Shown piece after piece: positions 1 through 7,383 of a stretch of DNA of 19,979 nucleotides. Both the position numbers and the translations under genes were made by a program. The notes under the pieces were generated by a model. That model worked only from the letters and a program-made list of their open reading frames with translations, had not been told where the DNA came from and made no database searches. How positions within the stretch are numbered: position 1 is the first letter of the stretch; every line of letters starts with the position of its first letter. Source of the stretch: Pseudomonadota bacterium (lineage in GTDB: Bacteria > Pseudomonadota > Gammaproteobacteria > Pseudomonadales > UBA5518); the NCBI GenBank assembly GCA_963204845.1, contig CAUJIL010000115.1, forward strand, positions 1-19,979, in the 5' to 3' direction.

Positions 1-157
1 TTTTCCCTTTCCACTTGGGATCCGCGAGATCCTCGTAGGTGATCGCCGTGTCGGGCACGCGCTCCTTGGACGCGTAGACGACGCGGGCCCGGCGCGTCAG
101 GCCAATCCAGGCGCCGTCCGGATCGCGATAGGCCCAACCGCGCGCCGCGCTCTGGTC
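1..157 (-). pseudogene. Fragment resembling Fbp/Fut-type ferric-iron ABC transporter substrate-binding protein, in frame with hemE
   Basis: Translated in the hemE frame, bases 1 to about 136-157 give YRDPDGAWIGLTRRARVV, then YASKERV and YEDLADPKWKGK. The order (RDPDG.W.GLT.RARV.Y...RV....YEDLADPKWKG) is the signature of the hinge-proximal region of periplasmic Fe(III)-binding proteins of the FbpA/FutA/AfuA family. It does not belong to uroporphyrinogen decarboxylase. No signal peptide or N-terminal lobe of such a protein is present; the segment begins directly after HemE-like sequence and runs off the window. The exact junction is uncertain (between roughly 130 and 165). Bases 1-60 contain 36 G+C of 60, somewhat lower than the neighbouring genes. 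Family recognition is from memory of the motif, not from a search. Confidence 0.7.
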
Positions 158-643
158 CGAGGACCCCCGTCCCTCGACCATGTAGGTCGCCAGTGTCCAC
201 GGACTGCCCGAGAAACCGATCAGCGGCACCCGGCCATCGAGGGCGCACCTGATCGTGCGCACCGCCTCGATCACGTAGCCGAGGTCACGCTCGGGATCGA
301 GTTCGGGCAGCGCCTCGATGTCGGCCGCGCTGCGCAGCGGATCACGAAAGCGCGGGCCCTCGCCGGCCTCGAAGTACAGCCCCAGGCCGAGCGCATCGGG
401 CACGGTCAGGATGTCCGAGAACAGGATCGCAGCGTCGAGATCGTAGCGCTCCAGCGGCTGCAGCGTGACCTCGCAGGCGAGCTCCGGGCTGCGGAACAAC
501 TCGATGATGCCGCCGGCCCGCGCGCGCGTGGCGCGGTACTCGGGCAGGTAACGGCCCGCCTGGCGCATGATCCACACCGGCGTGCGGTCCACGGGCTGAC
601 GGCGCAGCGCGCGCAGCAGGCGGTCGTTCTTCAGCTCAGCCAT
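1..643 (-). CDS. hemE: Uroporphyrinogen decarboxylase, N-terminal part; frame continues into foreign sequence at window edge
   Basis: HemE decarboxylates uroporphyrinogen III to coproporphyrinogen III in the cytoplasm, a step of haem synthesis. From the ATG at 643 the frame reads as canonical HemE for about 158-162 residues: the substrate-binding MRQAGRYLPEYR motif, ILFSDILTVPDALGLGLYF, the FEAGEGPRF segment and LIGFSGSPWTLATYMVEG, with the active-site region tyrosine at 154 as in E. coli. An AGGTGA ribosome-binding site precedes the ATG. After VEGRGSS the frame stays open but no longer resembles HemE (expected: a KDF..YRDP..LH..L helix). Residues ~170-214 instead look like an iron(III) ABC-transporter binding protein. 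The gene therefore lacks its C-terminal half here. Identity of the N-terminal half is certain; the nature of the fusion is not. Confidence 0.9.
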   Translation of the reverse strand, partial: MAELKNDRLLRALRRQPVDRTPVWIMRQAGRYLPEYRATRARAGGIIELFRSPELACEVTLQPLERYDLDAAILFSDILTVPDALGLGLYFEAGEGPRFRDPLRSAADIEALPELDPERDLGYVIEAVRTIRCALDGRVPLIGFSGSPWTLATYMVEGRGSSDQSAARGWAYRDPDGAWIGLTRRARVVYASKERVPDTAITYEDLADPKWKGK

Positions 644-719
644 GGTCACCTCGCTGTGGCCGGTCGGCACGATGGACGGGGAAGCCGCGGCGCGGGCAGG
701 CCGGCGCGGCGGGAGCGCG

Positions 720-748
720 ATTCTAGCGGCGCGAGCCGCCGCTCACAA
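720..748 (-). promoter_or_regulatory. Candidate sigma70 promoter of hemE
   Basis: On the minus strand a TTGTGA -35 box (743-748) is separated by exactly 17 bases from a TAGAAT -10 box (720-725). The start of transcription would fall near 713, giving a leader of about 70 bases before the hemE ATG. The spacer holds a small GCGGC-gcga-GCCGC hairpin (726-739). This suggests hemE is transcribed separately from damX upstream. Confidence 0.55.
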
Positions 749-758
749 ACCGCAGCGC

Positions 759-784
759 CGGCTCGCAGCGCGTCGTGCGAGCCG
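759..784 (-). terminator. Stem-loop just past the damX stop, possible weak terminator
   Basis: A perfect 9-base inverted repeat (CGGCTCGCA at 759-767, TGCGAGCCG at 776-784, 8-base loop) begins 3 bases after the damX stop codon and lies just upstream of the hemE promoter. It lacks a proper T tract; only TTT follows some bases later. It may be a weak terminator or an mRNA 3'-end stabiliser. Confidence 0.4.
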
Positions 785-787
785 CGC

Positions 788-2284
788 TCAGCGCGCGCGC
801 CCGGCGCGGATCTCGCGCTGCACCGCGTCGACCCGCCGCACCCACGGCGCATTGCCGCCGAGTTGCGCGGCGAGTTCGCGCGCGGCCCGCTGCGCGCTGG
901 CCTGGTCCGGGTAGTCACCGTGGACCAGCGCGTACCAGCGCCGGCCACCGTTGAGCTTGCTGTACTGGCGCAGCGGCAGCGTCTGGCGCGCAGCGAAACG
1001 TTGCACCCGCCGCAGGTCATCGGAAGCCATGATCTGCAGCAGGTAGCGGGAACCCTCGAGCGCGAGCAGGTACTCCTCGTCGGCGGCCACCGGTCCCACG
1101 CCCGCCGCGGACGGGGCGGCCGGGGGGGTCGGAGTCGTGGGTCGGGAGTCAGCGACCTGCGGCGCCTGCGTCGGCGCCGTGGCGTGCTCGCCGCGCGCGG
1201 CCGGCGGGCCGGGCGCTTCGGCGACTGCTGCCGGCGCCATCGAGTCGACGGCGACCGGCAACGCGGAGGAGGCACTCTCGTCGTCGTGCGGATCCGGGGC
1301 ATCCGCGACCTCGGCCTCGTGGCTCCCGGCCGCCAGGTCGTCCTCAGCCACCGACGGCTTGTCGTCGAGCAGCACCGGTGCCGGTTCGACAACGATCTCG
1401 CGTGCCACACCGGGGCGCGGCTGCTCGTCGGCGGGCCGCTCGTCGAACAGGCTCCACACGTACAGACCGCCGAGCAGCAGCAGCGTCCCGGCCACCACCC
1501 CGAGGTGCCACAGCGGCAGTGCAGCCAGCGGCCGCTGTTCGACCTCGAGTTCGTCGATGAGCAACTGGCGGGCGAGCCCGTTGATGCGCCCCGGCAGGCC
1601 GCCCGACAGGCGGTGGACGTCCTCCAGTTCGGCGGCACTGAACGGTGGCTCGGACTCGAGTCCGGCGGTCTTCATCCGGTAGTGCAGGTACGCGTACGAC
1701 TCGCCACGCTCGAACGGCGCCAGTTCGATCAGGTGGATCGTGACCGGCGCGGGCAGCGCGGCGCGCAGGGTGGCCGGCCACGGCGGCTCGGCGAAGAACA
1801 GCAGCCGCAGCCGGCCCGCCATCTGGCCGAGCAGCGGCACCAGCAGCGCGAGTGCCTCGGCGTGCAGATGCTGCGCGTCGTCGAAGGCCAGCCAGTTCAG
1901 CATGCCCTCCTCGCGGCAGCGCTCGCAAAACAGCTCCAGCCGCTGCAGCGCGTGCGCGAGATCCTCGTCGGGGATGGCCGGCAGCCCGAACCCGGCGAGC
2001 ACCCGGCGCATCAGCTGTTCCGGGCCGTCGAGCAGAGCGGTCTCGACCACCGCGCAGCGCGTGTCGGAGGCGCATTGCGCCACGAAGTGCGCCAGCGTGG
2101 CCGACTTGCCCGCGCCGGCGGCGCCGGTCACCACCAGCACGCTGTCACCGAAACGCGCCAGATGCTGCAACTGCTCGACGGTTTCCTGCCGTCCTCCGCC
2201 GGGGTAGAACAGGCCCTGCACGCCGCCTTCGGCGAACGGGTCGCGGTCCAGACCGTAGTGCAGGTACCAGTCGTCGTTGCCCAT
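788..2284 (-). CDS. damX: DamX-like cell-division protein: AAA ATPase domain, one membrane span, SPOR domain
   Basis: The 498-residue product has an ExeA-like AAA ATPase domain at the N-terminus, with Walker A GAAGAGKS at 54-61 and a Walker B-like LAFDDA at 132-137. A single hydrophobic span follows at about 258-280. Then comes a Pro/Ala/Glu-rich linker (~285-400) and a C-terminal SPOR domain (~413-490, YLLQIMASDD ... RRWYALVHGDYPDQASAQRA). SPOR domains bind denuded peptidoglycan at the division septum, so the protein is expected at the inner membrane with the ATPase inside and SPOR in the periplasm. Its place directly downstream of aroB is that of damX and of its Pseudomonas counterpart. The start has a GGAG site 7 bases upstream and lies 15 bases after the aroB stop, so the two are co-transcribed. 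The ATPase role in vivo is not known to me. Confidence 0.88.
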   Translation of the reverse strand: MGNDDWYLHYGLDRDPFAEGGVQGLFYPGGGRQETVEQLQHLARFGDSVLVVTGAAGAGKSATLAHFVAQCASDTRCAVVETALLDGPEQLMRRVLAGFGLPAIPDEDLAHALQRLELFCERCREEGMLNWLAFDDAQHLHAEALALLVPLLGQMAGRLRLLFFAEPPWPATLRAALPAPVTIHLIELAPFERGESYAYLHYRMKTAGLESEPPFSAAELEDVHRLSGGLPGRINGLARQLLIDELEVEQRPLAALPLWHLGVVAGTLLLLGGLYVWSLFDERPADEQPRPGVAREIVVEPAPVLLDDKPSVAEDDLAAGSHEAEVADAPDPHDDESASSALPVAVDSMAPAAVAEAPGPPAARGEHATAPTQAPQVADSRPTTPTPPAAPSAAGVGPVAADEEYLLALEGSRYLLQIMASDDLRRVQRFAARQTLPLRQYSKLNGGRRWYALVHGDYPDQASAQRAARELAAQLGGNAPWVRRVDAVQREIRAGRAR

Positions 2285-2299
2285 GCGTGCTCCGTCGTG

Positions 2300-3397
2300 T
2301 CAGCCGGGACTCCCGCCCGCGAAATCGGCCACCACGGCGGCCAGCACCGCGGGCGGGAAATCGGCCGTCACCACCGCCTCGCCGATCGCACGCAACAGCA
2401 CCAGGCGCAGCCGGCCAGCGGCAACCTTCTTGTCGGCGGCCATCAGTTCCAGGAATTCCTGCGGATCGAGTCCGGGCGGCGGCAGCACCGCAAGCCCGGC
2501 GGCCAGCAGCAGTTCGCGCACCGTCGCCACGTCCTCGGGGGTGATCCAGCCGAGCCGTGCCGACAGCTCGCTCGCCATCGCCATGCCGATCGCCACCGCC
2601 TCGCCGTGCAGCAGCCGGGAGTAACCGGTCGCGGTCTCGATCGCATGCCCGAAGGTGTGTCCGAAGTTCAGCAGCGCGCGCAGGCCCTGCTCGCGTTCGT
2701 CGGCCGCGACCACGCGTGCCTTGTCGGCGCACGAGCGCCGCACCGCCTCGGCGAGCGCCACGGGATCGCGCGCGCGCAGCGCCCCCATCCCGCCACGCAG
2801 CCAGTCGAGGAACGGTCGGTCACCGATCAGCCCGTACTTGATCACCTCGGCGAGTCCGGCCGCCAGTTCCCGTTCCGGCAGCGTCGCCAGCGTGTCGATG
2901 TCGGCGATCACGCAGCAGGGCTGGTGAAACGCGCCGATCATGTTCTTGCCGCGCGCGTGGTTGATCCCGGTCTTGCCGCCCACCGAGGAGTCGACCTGCG
3001 CGAGCAGCGTGGTCGGCAACTGCAGGAACGGCACCCCGCGCTGGTACGTCGCGGCGGCGAATCCGGTGATGTCGCCGACCACGCCGCCGCCGAGCGCGAC
3101 CAGCGTGGTGTGGCGGTCGCAGCGCGCCTCGAGCAGGGCGTCCCAGATCGAGGCCAGCGTGGCGAGGTTCTTGTGCTGCTCGCCGTCGGGCAGGATCTTC
3201 ACCAGCGCGAGGCGCTCGCCGAGAGCGCCGCGCACGCGATCGAGGTACAGCGGCGCCACCGTGGTGTTGCTGATCACCGCGACGCGCCCGCGCGGCACGT
3301 GCCGCAGCAACAGCCCGGCATCGTCGAGCAGGCCGGAACCGATGTAGATCGGGTAGCTGCGATCGTCCAGACCGACTTCGAGGACTTCTGCAGGCAT
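2300..3397 (-). CDS. aroB: 3-dehydroquinate synthase
   Basis: AroB converts DAHP to 3-dehydroquinate, the second step of the shikimate pathway, using NAD and a divalent metal (Zn or Co). The 365-residue product is full length. The NAD-binding GGGVVGDITGF lies at 103-113 and LPTTLLAQVDSSVGGKTGIN at 127-146. The expected metal ligands are all present by count: Glu184 (AGLAEVIKYG), His247 (NFGHTFGH) and His264 (LLHGEA). The gene follows aroK in the same direction with a 112-base gap, longer than other gaps in this cluster; I see no convincing promoter or strong ribosome-binding site in it. Function is secure. Confidence 0.97.
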   Translation of the reverse strand: MPAEVLEVGLDDRSYPIYIGSGLLDDAGLLLRHVPRGRVAVISNTTVAPLYLDRVRGALGERLALVKILPDGEQHKNLATLASIWDALLEARCDRHTTLVALGGGVVGDITGFAAATYQRGVPFLQLPTTLLAQVDSSVGGKTGINHARGKNMIGAFHQPCCVIADIDTLATLPERELAAGLAEVIKYGLIGDRPFLDWLRGGMGALRARDPVALAEAVRRSCADKARVVAADEREQGLRALLNFGHTFGHAIETATGYSRLLHGEAVAIGMAMASELSARLGWITPEDVATVRELLLAAGLAVLPPPGLDPQEFLELMAADKKVAAGRLRLVLLRAIGEAVVTADFPPAVLAAVVADFAGGSPG

Positions 3398-3510
3398 GAG
3401 TGTCGCTGGCGCCCCTGTGCAAGCCGCGGCACGCCCCCGCGGCGCGCCCCGGGCGCAAGCTTAACGGTGTCGGGCCAAAAGGGCGACCTCGCCACGGCGC
3501 GGGGCGCGCC

Positions 3511-4035
3511 TCAGTCGCAGCGCACCCCGAGGAAGTCGAGGATCTCGCGCACCACCGCGCGCGCACCGCGGCCATCGGTGCGCACGACGAGGTCGGCGAC
3601 CTCGCGATACAGCGGGTCACGCTCGGCGAACAACGCGCCGAGCACGGCCTCGCGATCACCGGTGCGCAGCAGCGGACGCTAGCGGTCGCGCCGCGTGCGC
3701 GCGAGCGGCTGGCGGACCGAGGTTTCGAGATAGACCACGCGCCCCATCGCGGCCAGCAGGCGACGGTTCTCCTCGCGCAGCACCGCGCCGCCGCCGGTGG
3801 CGATCACTGCCGCACGCGCACCGGCCAGCTCGCGGATGATCGCGGTCTCGCGGTCACGGAAGCCCTGCTCGCCCTCAACGTCGAAGATCCACGCGATGGT
3901 GGCTCCCGAGCGTTCCTCGATCAGCGAGTCGGTATCGTGGAAGGCCACGCCCAGCTCATCGGCCAAAGCGCGGCCGATGGTGCTCTTGCCGGCCCCCATC
4001 GGGCCGACGAGCACCACCGTGCCTGGGTAGACCAT
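3511..4035 (-). pseudogene. aroK: Shikimate kinase interrupted by one in-frame amber codon
   Basis: AroK phosphorylates the 3-hydroxyl of shikimate with ATP. From ATG 4035 the frame has Walker A GPMGAGKS (11-18), the shikimate-binding DTDSLIE (Asp34/Asp36), FRDRE (Arg60) and TGGGAV (Gly81-83). It then stops at TAG (3679-3681, codon 119) after ARTRRDR. The same frame resumes at once with RPLLRTGDRE and AERDPLYREVADLVVRTDGR and ends at TGA 3511-3513. With the amber codon read as an amino acid the protein is 174 residues, the normal length. In E. coli this position reads RDKKRPLL, so a Lys (AAG) or Gln (CAG) codon has become TAG by one base. The 118-residue truncated product would lack lid Arg120 and shikimate-binding Arg139 and should be inactive. 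Could be a sequencing error, a real mutation or suppression; TAG serves as an ordinary stop for pilN, pilP and the DUF971 gene here. Start lies 10 bases after the pilQ stop. Confidence 0.88.
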
Positions 4036-4045
4036 CGGTGGCCGT

Positions 4046-6235
4046 TCAGTCGATCAGCTTCTCGCTGAGGATGCGCGGTGTGATGAAGATCAGCGTCTCG
4101 TTCTTGTTGGTCTCGGTGACGTCCTTGCGGAACAGTCGGCCGAGGTACGGGATGTCACCGAGGAACGGCGTCTTGGTCTCGCCGACGATCTCCTCGGTCT
4201 GGAACACGCCGCCGAGCACCACGGTCTCGCCGTTGCCGACCAGCACCTCGGTGTCGAGCTCGGTGGTGTCGATGGTCGGGATCTGCGAGCCGAACTCCCC
4301 GTTGATGAACTCGCCGATCGAATCCTGGTTGATCACCAGCTTCATCAGCACGCGGCCGTCGGGCGTGATGCTCGGCGTCACGTCGAGCTTCAGCACCGCT
4401 TCCTTGAACTCGACCGTGGTCTCGCCCGACGCGGACGATGTCAGGTACGGGATCTCGGTACCCTGCTCGATCGTCGCCTGGCGCTTGTCGCCGGTGATGA
4501 TTTTCGGCTGCGAGACGATCTCGCCGCGACCGGAGGCCTCGAGGGCCGACAGTTCCGCGTTCAGCAGCAGGTCGTTCTTCGCGAAGCCGATCGCGATCGA
4601 ACTGGTGCCCTGTCCGGTCACGCCGAGGTCGACGGCCAGCGCGTCCGGGAATGTCACTTCGGGATTCGGGTCGTCGAGCTCGGTCAGCGTCCGCTGGCTG
4701 CCGCCGATGGTCCACGTCTGGTCATCATCCTCGTCGTAGATCGCCGCACCGCCCCACTGCACGCCGAGCTGGCGCGAGAAGTCGGTGGAGGCGATCACGA
4801 TCCGCGCCTCGATCAGCACCTGGCGGATCGGCACGTCGATCAGCTTGATCAGCCGGCGCAGTTCCTCGAGCTTCTCGGCGGTCTCGGTCACCATCAGCGA
4901 GTTGGTCCGCTCGTCGACGATCACCTTGCCGCGCGGCGACAGGATGCTCGCCTCGCGGTTATAGGTGTCGCGGCCCTGCTGCTGCGACGAGCCGGTGGCG
5001 ACGTTCGCGTTGCCGCGGTTGCCGAACAGCTGGAACAGCTGCTGCGCGCTGGCGTACTTGATCTTGATGAACTCGGTCTGCAGCGGCGCGAGCTCCTCGA
5101 GCTGGCGGTTGGTCTCGAGTTCCTGGCGCTCGCGCTCGGCGATCTCGGCCGCCGGTGCGACCAGCAGCACGTTGCCCGCCTGGCGCTTGTCGAGGCCCTT
5201 CGCCTTCAGGATCAGGTCGAGCGCCTGGTCCCAAGGCACGTTCTGCAGGCGCAGCGTGATGCGGCCGCCGACCGTGTCACTGGCCACCAGGTTCAGCTCG
5301 GTGAAGTCCGCGATCAGCTGCAGGACCGCGCGCACCTCGATGTCCTGGAAATTCAGCGACAGCTTCTCGCCGGTGAACTCGAACTCCTTGTTCTTTTCCT
5401 CGACCTCCTGGCGCGTCAGCGGCTTGACCGCCACCACGTAGGTGGTGTCGGCCTGGTATGCGAGGTAGTCGTAATCACCGCCGACCTTGATGCCGACCGT
5501 GGCCTGCGCTCCCGACTGCGCGACGTCGACCATCTCGACCGGGGTCGCGAAATCGATCACGTCGTAGCGGCGCTGCAGTTCGTCGGGCACCGTGGTGTCG
5601 AAGAACGCGACCTTGATCATGTTGCCCTCGAGCCGCACGTCGACGTCGGTGCGCGGATTCGCAAGCTGCAGTTCGATGCGACCCTCGCCGTTGCTGCCGC
5701 GGCGGAAGTTGAAATCGGTGATTCCCGAGGAGACGCCCTGCACGCGCGCCGGCGCCACGCGGCTGCCCATGCTGCCACCGGCGTCGGTCAGGTACTGGGC
5801 AGGCTGGCCGGTGCCCACGCTGACGACCAGATCCTGGCCGTCGACGCGGGCTTCGTACGGCGCGACCTCGACCAGGTTGACGATCACGCGCGTGCGGCCA
5901 CCGGCCTCGACGACGACCACGCTCTGCGCGTTGTCGAAGGCGAGCGTGTGCTTCTTCTGTGCGAGAGCGCTCGTGACGCCGGGCAGGTCGAGCGCGATCC
6001 GCGCCGGCTTGTCGATGGTGTAGGACTGCGGCGACGGCGGCGTGCCGTCGAACTTCATCCGGATCTCGAACCGGCCTCCGGGAAGCGCGTTGAAACCGAT
6101 GTCGGTCATCGACACCGGCGCGGCCAGCGCCGGCAGCGCGGGCAGCAGCAGCGCCAGCAGCAGTGCCACGCTCGCCCGCCACCAGCCACGGACCGTATCG
6201 GTAACGCGCCGCGATTCGAATGTTACGCTGTCCAT
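4046..6235 (-). CDS. pilQ: Type IV pilus secretin PilQ
   Basis: PilQ forms the outer-membrane ring through which the type IV pilus passes. I chose the ATG at 6235 (729 residues) because a GGAG site precedes it and because a signal peptide follows directly: an Arg-rich start, hydrophobic ASVALLLALLLPALPALAA and likely cleavage near residue 39. An upstream ATG at 6292 lies inside pilP and adds 19 residues without signal character. Two AMIN domains (peptidoglycan binding) occupy roughly 45-120 and 165-245. Next come a secretin/TonB short N domain (LSLNFQDIEVRAVLQLIADF and VPWDQALDLILKAKGL), a NolW-type domain (~370-460) and the secretin core, ending TKTPFLGDIPYLGRLFRK and ETLIFITPRIL. Start is 14 bases after the pilP stop; last of the pilMNOPQ genes. 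Confidence 0.97.
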   Translation of the reverse strand: MDSVTFESRRVTDTVRGWWRASVALLLALLLPALPALAAPVSMTDIGFNALPGGRFEIRMKFDGTPPSPQSYTIDKPARIALDLPGVTSALAQKKHTLAFDNAQSVVVVEAGGRTRVIVNLVEVAPYEARVDGQDLVVSVGTGQPAQYLTDAGGSMGSRVAPARVQGVSSGITDFNFRRGSNGEGRIELQLANPRTDVDVRLEGNMIKVAFFDTTVPDELQRRYDVIDFATPVEMVDVAQSGAQATVGIKVGGDYDYLAYQADTTYVVAVKPLTRQEVEEKNKEFEFTGEKLSLNFQDIEVRAVLQLIADFTELNLVASDTVGGRITLRLQNVPWDQALDLILKAKGLDKRQAGNVLLVAPAAEIAERERQELETNRQLEELAPLQTEFIKIKYASAQQLFQLFGNRGNANVATGSSQQQGRDTYNREASILSPRGKVIVDERTNSLMVTETAEKLEELRRLIKLIDVPIRQVLIEARIVIASTDFSRQLGVQWGGAAIYDEDDDQTWTIGGSQRTLTELDDPNPEVTFPDALAVDLGVTGQGTSSIAIGFAKNDLLLNAELSALEASGRGEIVSQPKIITGDKRQATIEQGTEIPYLTSSASGETTVEFKEAVLKLDVTPSITPDGRVLMKLVINQDSIGEFINGEFGSQIPTIDTTELDTEVLVGNGETVVLGGVFQTEEIVGETKTPFLGDIPYLGRLFRKDVTETNKNETLIFITPRILSEKLID

Positions 6236-6249
6236 ACTGTCTCCGCGCT

Positions 6250-6774
6250 CTACTGTTCTGTCAGCTTGATCGTTCGGGGGCGCTCGATCCATCCACCGAC
6301 GCCGTTGGGCACGATCTCGACCACCGAGACCTCGGTCTCGGCCACCGCGACGATCCTGCCGTGATTCCTGCCCAGGTAGTTTCCGGTGCGGACGCGGTGG
6401 ACCCCTGCCTCCTCGTCCTGGATCAGCACCCAGAGCGTGCCTTTCTGCTCCAGCGTGCCGACCATCGCCAGCCCCTCGATGTTGAACCGCTCGAGGAACT
6501 CGCGGGCGCGCAGCAGATCGGGCTTGACGATCTTGCCGGTCTGCAGCGTCGCCGCTTCCCGCGCGCTCAGTGGCACGTCGAACGGTGCGCGCAGCGACTG
6601 CGCCGAATAGGTGAACGACTGGTACGGCTTGAACGCGGGGATCGGCTCGATCGCGCCGACCGGCCGTGCCCGCACCTCGGCCATGTACGCGTCGAGGTCG
6701 GCGTAGTCGCCGCCGCAGCCACCCAGCAGGACGGCCCAGAACACGAGGCTTGCTGTTCGCTTGACGCCCATCAT
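6250..6774 (-). CDS. pilP: Type IV pilus inner-membrane lipoprotein PilP
   Basis: PilP links the inner-membrane PilN-PilO complex to the secretin PilQ in the periplasm. The 174-residue product begins with a lipoprotein signal (SLVFWAVLLGGC, lipid-modified Cys20). A flexible Pro-rich stretch follows, then the PilP beta domain (LRAPFDVPLS, LERFNIEGLAMVGTLEQKG, WVLIQDEEAGVHRVRTGNYL, GRIVAVAETEVSVVEIVPNG). Two adjacent ATG codons (6772-6774, 6769-6771) could start it; the first overlaps the pilO stop as ATGA, a sign of coupled translation. It ends with TAG, an ordinary amber stop, 14 bases before pilQ. Confidence 0.95.
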   Translation of the reverse strand: MMGVKRTASLVFWAVLLGGCGGDYADLDAYMAEVRARPVGAIEPIPAFKPYQSFTYSAQSLRAPFDVPLSAREAATLQTGKIVKPDLLRAREFLERFNIEGLAMVGTLEQKGTLWVLIQDEEAGVHRVRTGNYLGRNHGRIVAVAETEVSVVEIVPNGVGGWIERPRTIKLTEQ

Positions 6775-7379
6775 TCTTCGCCCTTGTAACGGTACGTCCT
6801 GGCTTGTATCCGCATGCTCAGCTGCCCGGCGTTGCCGCCCGGAGTGATCGCGAAATCGTGCAGGGTCACGATCCGCGGCAGCCCGGCGACGCCGCTCGCG
6901 AAGCCTCCCAGATCGTGGTACGCACCCTTGACGTTGATGTTGATGGGCAGCTCGACGTAGAACTCGGCCGCCCGCTCGCCCTCGAGCGCGATGCTGTCGA
7001 ACACGAGTCCGGCATCCACCCCCTTCTCGGTGATGTCCTCGAGCAATCCGGGCACCTCGGTGTCCTTCGGCAATTGCCCGAGCAGCGCACCGAACTGTTC
7101 CTCCATCTCCGCCAGCTGCGCGCGCAGCGCGTCGAGGTTGGCCACCTGGAACGCCTTGGCGCGAAACTCCTCGCGCAGCTGCGTCTCCGTCTGCCGCGTC
7201 GCGTCGTACTGTTCGCGCAGACTCTTCAGGTGGTAGTTGTAGCCGAGGAAGCACACCAGCCCGAACACCACCACCCACACGATGAGCTTCACCGCGAACG
7301 GCCAGGTGCCGATGTTGTCCAGCGTCAGTTCCGAAAGATTGACTTCCCTGAGCGCCTTCAGCGAATCCGCCAGTGCCAT
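6771..7379 (-). CDS. pilO: Type IV pilus assembly protein PilO
   Basis: PilO is a bitopic inner-membrane protein that pairs with PilN in the pilus alignment complex. The 202-residue product has a short cytoplasmic N-terminus, one membrane span (about 27-49, FAVKLIVWVVVFGLVCFLGY) and a coiled coil (about 52-90, HLKSLREQYDATRQTETQLR). The periplasmic ferredoxin-like domain carries the family motifs LLGQLPKDTEVPGLLEDI and FYVELPININVKG, with YHDLGGFASGVAGLPRIVTL after them. The start is 4 bases after the pilN stop with a GGGAG site upstream, and the stop overlaps the pilP start by 4 bases. Confidence 0.96.
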   Translation of the reverse strand: MALADSLKALREVNLSELTLDNIGTWPFAVKLIVWVVVFGLVCFLGYNYHLKSLREQYDATRQTETQLREEFRAKAFQVANLDALRAQLAEMEEQFGALLGQLPKDTEVPGLLEDITEKGVDAGLVFDSIALEGERAAEFYVELPININVKGAYHDLGGFASGVAGLPRIVTLHDFAITPGGNAGQLSMRIQARTYRYKGEE

Positions 7380-7383
7380 GTGC

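Noticed and set aside
1137..1440. Possible tandem repeat in damX
   Set aside because: The Pro/Ala/Glu-rich linker gives repetitive-looking GC sequence, but no unit repeats exactly; this is normal for the spacer before a SPOR domain.
3679..3681. TAG as a generally reassigned sense codon
   Set aside because: pilN (7384-7386), pilP (6250-6252) and the DUF971 gene (18386-18388) end at TAG at the expected family lengths, so it works as a stop here.
656..3682. A 1008-codon open frame on the plus strand
   Set aside because: It lies antisense to damX, aroB and the end of aroK, which have full family motifs. Its translation is Arg/Gln/His-rich and low in complexity, as expected of the reverse of a high-GC gene.
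6236..6292. PilQ start at ATG 6292
   Set aside because: It lies inside pilP and puts 19 charged residues before a normal signal peptide; the ATG at 6235 has a GGAG site.
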